Part shown: one piece after another, positions 36,591 to 48,680 of the stretch
Layout: each line of letters starts with the position of its first letter
Numbering within the stretch: position 1 is the stretch's first letter
From: Isoetes taiwanensis
Lineage: Eukaryota > Streptophyta > Lycopodiopsida > Isoetales > Isoetaceae
Reading direction: 5' to 3'
Length of the DNA: 64,000 bases
NCBI GenBank assembly: GCA_021234155.1
Contig: JAJEKV010000013.1
Coordinates: 9,001,193 to 9,065,192, forward strand
Position numbers and translations under genes: made by a program
Notes under the pieces: model-generated
What the model was told of the DNA's origin: nothing
The model's input: only the letters and a program-made list of their open reading frames with translations
The model's database searches: none

Positions 36591-36628
36591 GTAAACCCTA
36601 CCAAACCCTAGGGTTTGGTAGGATTTAC
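36591..36628. repeat. Telobox palindrome 2
   Basis: GTAAACCCTACCAAACCCTA followed by its reverse complement, with one mismatch, 321 bp after palindrome 1. The inner CC/GG and the outer pairing are kept although the bases differ from GC/GA in palindrome 1. Confidence 0.85.
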
Positions 36629-36654
36629 ATTCTGGGATGCCCTCTCGATCAAGA

Positions 36655-39600
36655 GGGCCGTGGAACTTGTCCCCTAGGGTAATTTCGGCGTTCGCATGAC
36701 ATGGAGAGGTCGGATCACTAACCGGGGCCTCCTCCATGCCCCAAAATAAAAACGTGGTCTAAACTCCGCCGTGGCCAATCGGTGGCCATCCCAATAAAAA
36801 ATCGAGGGTCTAAAGCTCACCCGAAATACCGGGATTTTCCTATATGCTCGGGGCCACTTGGCAAGCCACCGGCTGAAAACCATGATTTTTCCCCGCCTAT
36901 GCATTAATCATGAATTTCCGGATCATAAACACAAAGAAAAAACACACATAAAAATCCGGGTCTCAAAAAGGTGAAATTTGGCGGATGTGCAGCATGACGC
37001 CGCACACGCAAGAAAAAATGCACCGCAATGGAAGCACAAGCGCAGGCATGAGACGAAGCCCGAGCCAACCCCTTCCCGAGGCCACCTGCCCATAACGCCC
37101 CACCGGGCAAAGGAGCTAGCTTTGCTTCTCCGTGGTCACATGTATACCACCTAGCAGTCCTAGTGCTGCTATTCTCACTTCGATCTTCTACCGTGGCCCT
37201 CGTGGTGACCCCAAATATCTTGTTCTCGCAGCTAGTCCAAGCCGGGGCCGAGGACTCTGGCCGACCCCCACTCCTAACCGAGAACTGCTTTGCCAATGGA
37301 CCCTCGGAACATCCCCATTACCTAGGAGACCAAGTTTCAGGCGTAAGACCACCCCTCTCCAAGAAACGCCAAAGTAGGTCGCTTTTACTACACACTTGTA
37401 GTCAATTGGCATGGAGGTGGATGTTTGAATACCTCCTAGTGGGGGTAAGTGATTGATCCCCCGGGAAAACCGGTAGTGGAACTTGTCCTCTAGGGTAATT
37501 TCTCGCTGCTCCAGACGATGTGGAGAGGTCGGATCGCCAATCCGGGGCCTCCTCCATGCCCCAAAATCGAAAACGGGTTTAAACCCCGCCAGGCCAACGG
37601 TGGCCATCCCAATCAAAAATCGATGGTCTAAAGCTCGCCCGAAAATACCGGGATTTTCCCTCAGACGCCACTTGGCAAGCCAGCTGGCTGAAAATCAGGA
37701 TTTTTCCCCCCCAATGCATTAATTATGAATTTCCTCGAGCATAAACACAAAAAAAACACGATAAAAATCCGGTCTCAAAAAGGTGAAATCTTGGCGGATA
37801 TGCAACATGACGCTGCACACGCAAGAGAAAATGCACCGACAAAGAGAAGCACAAGCAGAGGCATGAGACGAGCTTCCGAGCCAACCCTCTTTCTGAGGCC
37901 ACCGGGCCCAAACGCCCCACTTGGCGCTGGAGCTAGCTTTTCTTCTCCGTGGTCACATGTATACCACCTAGCAGTCCTAGTGCTCCTATTGTCACTTCAA
38001 TCTTCTACCAGGGCCTCGTGGTGAACCCCAAGTATCTTGTTCTTGCAGGCTAATCCAAGCCGGGGCTGAGGATCTGGCCGGACCCCCACCGAATCGAACT
38101 GCTCGCCAATGGACCCTAACATCCCCATTACCTAGGGGACCAAGTTTAAAGTGGGCATAAGACCACCCCCTCCAAGAAACGACAAAGTAGGTCGCTTACT
38201 ACACACTTGTAGTCAATTGGCATGGAGGTGGATGCCTAATACCTCCTAGTGAGGGGTAAGTGATTGATCCCCTCGGGAAAACTCTCGCCGTGGAACTTGT
38301 CCCCTAGGGTAATTCCATGCTCGTTGCTAAACTCCCCTCACAAGGGCGACGCTAAAAACTCATCCGAAATACCGAGGTCGGATCGCCAAACCGGGCCTCC
38401 TCCATGCTCCAAAATCGAAAAACGTGGTCTAAACCCCTCCAAGGCCAACGTGGCCATCCCAATCAAAAATCGAGGGTCTAAAACTCATCCCACATGGAAA
38501 TACGGGATTTTCCTATACTCTCTTGGGGCCACCGGAAATACCGGCAAGCCACTGTGGCTGAAAACCAGGATTTTTCCCTGCCCCATGCATTAATTATGAA
38601 TTTCCGAGCATAAACACAAAGAAAGCAACGATAAAAATTCGGGTCTCGAAAAAGGTGAAATCTTGGCAGGATGTGCAAAGCATGACGCCGCACACGCAAG
38701 AGAAAATGCACCGCAATGGAAGCACAAGCGAGGCATGAGACGAAGCTTCGAGCCAACCCTTCCCGAGACCACCGGATTGTAATCGCCCTATCGGTAGTGG
38801 AGCTAGCTTTGCTTCTCGTGGTCACATGTATACCACCTAGCAGTCCCTAGTGCTGCTTATTCTCACTTCAATCTTCTACGGGGCCTCCCGTGGTGAACCC
38901 CAAATATCTTGTTCTCATGAGGCTAGTCCAAGCCGGGGAGGGGCCGAGGGCTGGACCCCCACTCAGGAGCGGAGGCCTACTTTGCCAATGGACTCGGAAC
39001 ATCCCCATTACCTAGGAGACCAAGTTTAGGTAGGCGAAGACCACCCCCTCTCCAAGAAACGCGCCAAAGTAGGTCGTTTACTACACACTTGTAGTCAATT
39101 GGCATGGAGGTGGATCTTTGAATACCTCCTAGTAGTGGGGGTAAGTGATTGATCCCACAGGAAAACTGGTAGTGGAACTTGTCCTCTAGGGTAATTTCGG
39201 GCGTTCGGGCGATGTGGAGAGGCCGGATCGCCAATCCGGGCCTCCTCCATGCCCCAAAATCAAAACGTGGTTTAAACCACCGTGGCCAGCGGTGGCCATC
39301 CCAATCAAAAATCGATGGTCTAAAGCTTCGCAAAAAATCACCGGGATTTTCCTATGCGCTCAATGACCACTTGGCAAACCAGCTGGCTGAAAATCAGGAT
39401 TTTTCCCGCCCAATGCATTAATTATGAATTTCGAGACATAAACACAAAAAAAAAACACGGATAAAAATCCGGGTCTCGAAAAAGGTGAAATCTTGGCGGG
39501 ATATGCAACATGGCTATTTGCACTACGCCAAGAGAAAAAATGCAATTAAAATAGAAGCCAAGGACCCCACTGAGAGGCATGAGACGAGCTTAGAGCCAAC

Positions 39601-41200
39601 CCTCTTCCGGAGGCCACCGGGTGATGCGTCCTCTTGGCGGTGGAGCTAGCTTTTTCTTCTCCGTGGTCACATGTATACCACCTAGCAGTCCTAGTGCTCC
39701 TATTGTCACTTCAATCTTCTACCGAGGGGCCTCGGGGGTGAACCCCAAGTATCTTGTTCTTGCGAGGCTAATCCAAGGCAAATGAGGGCCGGGCTGGACC
39801 CCACTCAGGATCCGAGGCGGCTCTGCCAATGGACCGGAACATCCCCATTACCTAGGGGACCAAGTTTAAGTGGGCATAAGACCACCCCTCTCCAAGAAAC
39901 GACAAAGTGGGGTGGATTTACTACACACTTGTAGTCAATTGGCATGGAGGTGGATCTTTGAATACCTCCTAGTGAGGGGTAAGTGATTGATCCCACAGGG
40001 AAAACTTCGCCGTGGAACTTGTCCCCTAGGGTAATTTCGCCGTTCGGACGGACGCTTGGCGAGGTCGGATCGCCAATCAGGGGCCTCCTCCATGCTCCAA
40101 AATCAAAACGTGGTCTAAACCTGTCAAGGCCAGCGGTGGCCATCCCAATCAAAAATCGAGGGTCTAAAACTCATCCGGAAATCACAGGGATTTTCCCTAT
40201 ACTCTCGGGGCCACTTGGCAAAGCAGCTGGCTGAAAACCAGGATTTTTCCTGCCCCATGCATTAATTATGAATTTCGGAGCATAAACACAAAGAAAAGCG
40301 CGTGATAAAAATTCGGGTCTCGAAAAAAGGTGAAATCTTGGCGGGATGTGCGGCATGGCGCTGCACGCAAGAAAGAAAAATGCACCGCAATGGAAGCACA
40401 AGCGAGGCATGAGGCGAGCTTAGAGCCAACCCTTCAGGAGACCAGGGCCTGCGCGATCCTACTAGGTAGTGGAGCTAGCTTTGCTTCTCCGTGGTCACAT
40501 GTATACCACCTAGCAGTCCTAGTGCTGCTATTCTCACTTCAATCTTCTACCGGGGCCTCGGGGTGAACCCCAAGTATCTTGTTCTCGCAGAGCTGGTCCA
40601 AGGCGGGGGGCGGGGGGCCGGACCCCCACTCAGGAACAGAGAACTGACTCGCCAATGGACCCGAACATCCCCATTACCTAGGGGACCAAGTTTAGGTGGG
40701 CAGACCACCCCTCTCCAAGAAACGCCAAAGTAGGTGGTTTACTACACACACTTGTAGTCAATTGGCATGGAGGTGGATCTTTGAATACCTCCTAGTGAGG
40801 GGTAAGTGATTGATCCCAGGGGAAAACTTCGGCCGTGGAACTTGTCCCTAGGGTAATTTAAGCCGTTCGGACGGCCTTGGCGAGGTCGGATCGCCAATCC
40901 GGGGCCTCCTCCATGCCCCAAAATCAGCGTGGTCTAAACCTTGTCGGGGCCAACTACGGCCATCCCAATAAAAATCGAGGGTCTAAAAATCATCCGGAAA
41001 TACGGGGATTTTCCTATACTCGAGGGGGGCGGTTAGCAAGCCAGTGGCTGAAAACCAGGATTTTTCCTGCCCCATGCATTAATTATGAATTTCCTGACAT
41101 AAACACAAAGAAAAGCCGCAGGATAAAAATGGGTCTCAAAAAGGTGAAATCTTGGCGGGATGTGCGGCGCTGATGATCTTTATGAAAGAAAATGCACCAG
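36655..41200 (+). repeat. Satellite-like tandem array, about 830-bp unit, 5.5 copies
   Basis: The marker CTTGTCCCCTAGGGTAATTT recurs at about 36,668, 37,483, 38,297, 39,177, 40,017 and 40,845 (spacing 815-880 bp). Each unit carries GGCCTCCTCCATGC, TGGCCATCCCAATCAAAAAT, CATTAATTATGAATTTC, AAAGGTGAAATCTTGGC, GTGGTCACATGTATACCACC and CACTTGTAGTCAATTGGCAT in order. Copies differ mostly by small gaps in GC-rich words. Open frames across it are repeated in each copy but shift frame between copies, so they are not genes. Confidence 0.9.
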
Positions 41201-41284
41201 CATATATACCTTTCGGAGACTCCCTTCACAAGAAAGGGGCCCTAAGTCGAGGTGCACCGCCCCGAGGTGTTTTGCGGCATCCAA

Positions 41285-42965
41285 GGTCCATGTCACCATC
41301 ATCTAGCCATGTCACCTAAAATTTGCCAACATCACCCAATGAAAAGACCAAAGATGGACATCTTTGGTTTTTAACCTAGTCAAAACTTGACCTTGCTTAC
41401 TTGGCATGCCATGTCACCACTTGGGGTGCCTAGGTGGCATGCTTGAGACTAGGTGGCATGCAGAGCCACCTTGGCATGTTGGAGCCTTGCATGGCATGTT
41501 GGAGCCACCTTGGCATGTTGGAGCCCACGTGGCATTATGGAGTCCACGTGGCATGTTTGAGCCACCTTGGCATGTTGGAGCCTAGGTGGCATGTTTAACC
41601 CACCTTGGCATGTTTGAGCCACATCCAAGGCATGTTTGAGCTGGGTGGCATGTTGGAAACCTAGATGGCATGTTTGGAGCCACCTAGGAATGTTGGAGCC
41701 TAGGTGGCATGTTGGAGCCCGTGGCATATTTGAGCCACCTTGGCAGAGTTGGAGCATAGGTGGTATGTTGGAGCCGCGTGGCATGTTTGAGCACGTTGGA
41801 GCCTAGGTGGCATGTTTGAGCCATTTTGTCATGTTGCGGCCCTAGGTGGCATGTTTGAGCCACCTTTTTCATGTTCGAGCCTAGGTGGCATGTTGGAGCC
41901 ACCTTGGCATGTGGGAACCACCTTGGCATGTTTGAGCCTAGGTGGCATGTTTGAAGCCACCTTGGCATGTTGGAACCCACGTGGCATGTTTGAGCCACCT
42001 TGGCATGTTTGAGCACGTTGGAGCCTAGGTGGCATGTTGGAGCCACCTTGGCATGTTGGAGCCTAGGTGGCATGTTGGAGCCAAGACCACGTGGCATGTT
42101 TGAGCCACCTTGCCATGTTAGAGCCTGGGTGGCATGTTGGAGCTTTGTGTGGCATGCTTGAGCCACCTTGGCATGTTGGAGCCCGTGGCATATTTGAGCC
42201 ACCTTGGCAAGTTGGAGCATAGGTGGCATGTTGGAGCCCAGCGTGGCATGTTTGAGCATGTTGGAGCCTAGTTGGCATGTTGGAGCCACCTTGGCACGTG
42301 GCATGTTGGAGCCCACGTGGCATGTTTGAGCCTAGGTGGCGGGGTTAGAGCCCACGGTGGCATGTTGGAGCCTAGGTGGCATGTTTGAGCCAACTTGGCA
42401 TATTTAAGCCTAGGTGGCATGTTGTGAGCCACCTTGGCATGTTGGAGGCTAGGTGGCATGGTGGAGCCCACGTGGCATGTTTGAGCAACCATGGCATGTT
42501 TGAGCCTAGGTGGCATGTTGGAGCCTAGGTGGCATGTTTGAGCCCACCTTGGCATGTTTGAGCCACCTGGCATGTTTGAGCCTAGGTGGCATGTTGGAGC
42601 CTAGGTGGCATGTTTGAGCCACCTTGGCATGTTTGAGCCTAGGTGGCATGTTGGAGCCACCTTGGCATGTTGGAGCCTAAGTGAGCCCTCGCATGGCATG
42701 TTTGAGCCTATGTGGCATGTTTGAGCCACCTTGTCATGTTGGAGCCTAGGTGGCATGTTGGAGCCCGTGGCATATTTGAGCCACCTTGGCAAGTTTGGAG
42801 CATAGGTGGCATGTTGGAGCTCATGTGGCATGTTTGAGCCGCGTTGGGCCTAGGTGGCATGTTTGAGCCATTTTGTCATGTTGGAGCCTAGGTGGCATGT
42901 TGGAGCCACCTTGGCATGTTTGAGCCTAGGTGGCATGTTAGAGCCACCTTGGCATGTTGGTGCCC
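41285..42965 (+). repeat. 19-bp array 4 plus flank: right arm of the large inverted repeat
   Basis: The flank 41,285-41,425 is the reverse complement of 35,890-36,015. About 1.5 kb of forward 19-bp units follow, alternating ACCTT and TAGGT endings (the latter form CCTAGG). It is the longest of the four arrays. Confidence 0.9.
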
Positions 42966-43019
42966 AATGTTATGCAAAATAGGTGTTAAGTAATTGAAGT
43001 AGTTGAAGTAACTTGTGTT

Positions 43020-43560
43020 ACATGGAATACTAGTATAAGAACATGTGATGGCACGCGTGCATCACATGTAGCAAATCAAGTACTCGTCCTACCACTATAA
43101 AGACCCATTGATATGGAAGGATAGGACATGTAGAGAATCAAGTACTCTTTCCTACTTCTATAAAGACATGTGAGAATAGAAAGTATTACACATGTAAGTA
43201 ATTCATGTATTCTTTCCTACAATGCCTTAGCAAATAAAATTACTCTGTCCTACTACTATAAAGACATGTGACATGGAAGCATATGACATGTAGAGAATCA
43301 AGTATTCTTTCCGACTTCTATAAAGACATGTGACAATAGAAGTATTACACATGTCGTAATTCATGTATTCTTTCCTACAATGCTTTAGCAAATAAAGTAC
43401 TCTGTCCTACTACTATAAAGACATGTGAATAGAAGTATAGGACATGTAGAGAATCAAATATTCTTTCCTACATCTATAAAGACATGTGACAATAGAATTA
43501 TTAGACATGTAGAAATTCAAGTACTCTTTCCTACAATTGGATTGTATTATAAAATGACAT
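43020..43560 (+). repeat. Tandem array, about 161-bp higher-order unit
   Basis: CTATAAAGACATGTGA recurs at alternating spacings of about 62-65 and 98-99 bp (43,093, 43,158, 43,256, 43,318, 43,417, 43,479). Each half-unit also has TCAAGTACTCTTTCCTAC and GACATGTAGAGAATCAAGTA. It lies immediately between the 19-bp array and the next CT block. Confidence 0.85.
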
Positions 43561-43739
43561 GTCACAATAGAAGAAACTACAAAACAACGTTGGATGTTTT
43601 AGTCCACTTTGAAAAAGAACACCATTATCGAACAAAACCATACCTTCACAAATCCACATGTAGGATTCTTTGAAAACAGGACATGTAGACCTACCAAAAC
43701 TGATGTTTTCAACAGTGGACCAAAAACCGGGGTGAGTGT

Positions 43740-45579
<1,840 letters not shown>

Positions 45580-45760
45580 CTATTGTCGTTCCCTTTAAAT
45601 TTTTTTGGAGAACTTTTCTGTCCCATTACAGTATTTTGCGACCTGTTTTCCACTTCTTTGTCCTTTGTGGCTAAATTTCTTGTATCTTATGTATTTGGGT
45701 TTGGACCTCTATTTGCATTTGAGCATTTGAATATTTTGTGTATACGGCTTACACACTGCC
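45580..45760 (+). repeat. D flank, copy 2
   Basis: TCTATTGTCGTTCC, CAGTATTTTGCGACCTGTTT and TTTGTGGCTAAATTTCTTGT, as in copies 1 and 3. Confidence 0.85.
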
Positions 45761-46794
45761 CTAGGTTGAGTTTCTTCTTTGTCTTATTGTCTATGTATCG
45801 GGCTACACATCCACGGACTTCAGTCCGTGATCTGTATTCCATGAGTCCGTGATCTGCATTCATATAAGAACTTCCTAGACACATCCATGGAGGGTGCTAG
45901 TCTTGCTTCATTCTAGTTGTCTTGGGGAATTCCTTTCTGGCTGGTTGTTGAGATCTTTTTTCACTGTAAATTGTGCTATCCTTGTGCATTGTACATTATG
46001 CTATCCTTATGCATCATTTGCCAGGGAATTCATTTCTAGCTAGCCATTGAGCTCCTTGTTCACAGTGTATTGGGATATCATCGTGCATTGTGCTATTATT
46101 ATTTATCATATTTGCTATTTAGCTATGTCTAGAGGTGCCAAATATTGCGTTTTTGCAATTTTGTGACATGAGTTTCTCTTGGACTATTTTGTGGTGCTGT
46201 TTCTTGGACTATTTTGGGGACGCAAATTTCTATTTATCATGGTTTTTCTTCCACCCGCTGGGTGACGCTTTTTCTCCACCCTCCGGGTGATGCTATCTTC
46301 TCTTTTTCATGTATTGTTAATTTTCCTCATTACTAATCGCTCACATCGATTTGAGTTGTTCTGCAGCTTGCCGCTTCGCTGTCATGCACATTCATTCGAC
46401 CCTATCATTAGGCGTTCTTTTATATTTTCCATTTCGACAGGCGTTCTTATTTTTCTAACATGTCCCTTCCGATGGTCATTGTGTCCACTACTGTTTTTTG
46501 CTCTAGTATTTCAGACCCTACATATGGCCCTAGCTTTATTTTTAATCCGTCACTTTACCTAGTCATTCTATTTTCATTTCTCCTTTTCTACTATCTGGCT
46601 TACATCCTTGCACTCCATCTTGACCTTGGAATTTTTTACCTCCGTCTTCTCCTTTTCATTGGCCATAACCTCACCTTTGATACTTCACCCTTATTTTGCT
46701 CGATTTATGTTGATTCACGTTAACCCTAATCTCGATTCTTCCTCTTCACCTTGCTCGTGTTTATGCTAACATGTCTACAACCTCTTCCTGTCAT
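45761..46794. other. Repeat-family sequence between D and U flanks, no gene
   Basis: Contains CACCCGCTGGGTGACGC and CACCCTCCGGGTGATGC mini-hairpins at about 46,253 and 46,278 (related to 14,669-14,715 and 55,158-55,320), and GTCCGTGATCTG twice near 45,825. No coding family recognised. Confidence 0.45.
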
Positions 46795-47333
<539 letters not shown>

Positions 47334-47495
47334 CGTGTGAAATTTCGTGGCTTGTTGGCGCTCATGGCAAAAACAAGGAAAGAAACGAGAAGGCCGTGGC
47401 TAAGGAAGGGGCCTTGAAGGGATCTATTTGCAGTCACGAAGAGCTATCTTTCAGCGTGGTTAGCCCCAATAAAAGCAAAGGGAAGCAAGAATCGG

Positions 47496-48680
47496 ATGGT
47501 AGGCGAAGTCGAGAATCCGGATGGAGAAGGTAGGTCACGAAGTGCAGACATCGATGAGATAAAGAAGAATAAAAAAAAGGCTTTTACAGAAGATTCTGAC
47601 AGTGACTCAAGTGGGACTTCAACCAGGCGGCCTGCAGATAGAAATAATGAAGAATCAGAACAAGTCGAGGTCAGCATAGAGAAACAGGGGAAAGATTTTT
47701 CTTTGCTCTGTACGAAAACAGGGGGAGTTTCGCCACAAATCGAGGCTGCTTGCTCAGGCTTTTCCGGAATACAAAAACAGGTCAGCATACTTGAAGCAGA
47801 AAAACAGGGGAAAACCAAAGATTCAGCGACAAAAACAGGGGGATCTGGCTCGCCACAGGTCGAGAATGCTGGTCCATGTTTATCTGGAATGGAAAAAACA
47901 GGTTTGGGAGTTTCTTTGCCATTTCTTGCTACCGGAACAGGGATAGGAGCTTTTGGTATGCATCCAGGGATGTTTCAGCAACACTTGGGTCCTGACTTCA
48001 TAGCTTTGATGAGAACTATTATTAAAGAGTCCGTTCACGAAGCAGTGCAATCTGCAATCTCTGAAATACATGGCCTTGTAGCAATAGAAGTGAAGAAGGA
48101 ACTGGCAACTATAACGGCATCTCTTAGAACAGAATATGAACTCTTCAAAACAGAAATTATGACCACTCTGGAGCAAAACAAAGAAGAAGAGACATGGAAC
48201 AAAGGGAAAGAGGCGGACTGCGACAAAACTGTAAATTTAAATGAGGAATCAATTTTAGAAATTAGACAACAGCTCGCGAGCTTCATGGAAATACAGGACC
48301 AGAGAAATAGGGCATTGAACCTCAGGATTACCGGGCTACCAGAAGAAGAAAAAGAGAACACTAAACAGAAAGTAGAGCAATTCTTTAATGAACATATTGA
48401 GACTGGAGACCATGGCATTCTTGATGCATTCAGAGTGGGCAGAAAAGGGGATTGGATTCGTCATGTGATTGTGAAATTTCAAAACAGGGAGTATCGTTCA
48501 CGTATCCTGAGGAAGAGAACAGCATTAAAGGGACACAATGTATGGATAAATGAAGATCTCACAAAGGAACAATTGAATGAACACAAAGTACAGATGCAAA
48601 TAATGAAAGAGGCAAGACAAGCTGGTAAGAAAGCTTTTTGGAGGAACAGGGAAGTCGTGATCCAGGCAGATGCAGAATAG
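47496..48680 (+). CDS. LINE ORF1 protein (394 aa): repeats, coiled coil, RRM-like domain
   Basis: Residues 1-55 are acidic and charged. Residues about 59-138 contain two approximate repeats (EKQGK…TKTGG…SPQ(I/V)E…SG). About 165-270 is helical and heptad-like (IIKESVHEAVQSAISEIHGL…), fitting the trimerising coiled coil of L1-type ORF1p. 274-335 is an RRM-like fold (LNLRITGLPEEE … AFRVGRKGDW … VIVKFQNREY). 336-385 matches the basic C-terminal domain (LKGHNVWINEDLTKEQLNEH). In the family this protein binds the element RNA as a chaperone in the RNP. An earlier in-frame ATG at 47,364 is cut off by a stop at 47,415, so 47,496 is the first usable start. The reading frame is open and ends in TAG at 48,678. 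Confidence 0.85.
   Translation: MVGEVENPDGEGRSRSADIDEIKKNKKKAFTEDSDSDSSGTSTRRPADRNNEESEQVEVSIEKQGKDFSLLCTKTGGVSPQIEAACSGFSGIQKQVSILEAEKQGKTKDSATKTGGSGSPQVENAGPCLSGMEKTGLGVSLPFLATGTGIGAFGMHPGMFQQHLGPDFIALMRTIIKESVHEAVQSAISEIHGLVAIEVKKELATITASLRTEYELFKTEIMTTLEQNKEEETWNKGKEADCDKTVNLNEESILEIRQQLASFMEIQDQRNRALNLRITGLPEEEKENTKQKVEQFFNEHIETGDHGILDAFRVGRKGDWIRHVIVKFQNREYRSRILRKRTALKGHNVWINEDLTKEQLNEHKVQMQIMKEARQAGKKAFWRNREVVIQADAE
48678..48680 (+). promoter_or_regulatory. In-frame TAG between ORF1 and ORF2 (candidate readthrough site)
   Basis: ORF1 ends GAA-TAG-GGA. The next codons in the same frame, GLETIRVGAWNVNTL, begin the endonuclease. No ATG lies between the stop and the essential Asn of WNVNTL. 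Suppression of this stop, or a sense codon in the active ancestor, would give a fused ORF1-ORF2 protein. TAG followed by GGA is also the context at the murine leukaemia virus gag-pol stop, but one codon is weak evidence. Confidence 0.4.

Larger units (their letters stand above)
36120..36640 (+). repeat. Tandem duplication of about 320 bp containing telobox palindromes
   Basis: 36,120-36,320 and 36,444-36,640 share CACAAGCCCC, CCCCATCTCC, GCATGGTCCCCGTGAGCATA, ACTCCATGCAAAGTTT and the palindrome region. Another start of the same unit (GACTCCCTTCACAAG) appears at about 41,218, beyond the 830-bp array. Confidence 0.85.

Noticed and set aside
36674..41173. Recurring ORFs inside the 830-bp repeats (for example basic proteins on the + strand, acidic ones on the -)
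   Set aside because: Frames change from copy to copy, no family is recognisable, and the composition follows the DNA repeat.
41449..42831. Overlapping ORFs of 70-210 codons in the 19-bp arrays on both strands
   Set aside because: The 19-bp unit has no stops in several frames; the products are repeats of the DNA unit in shifting frames.
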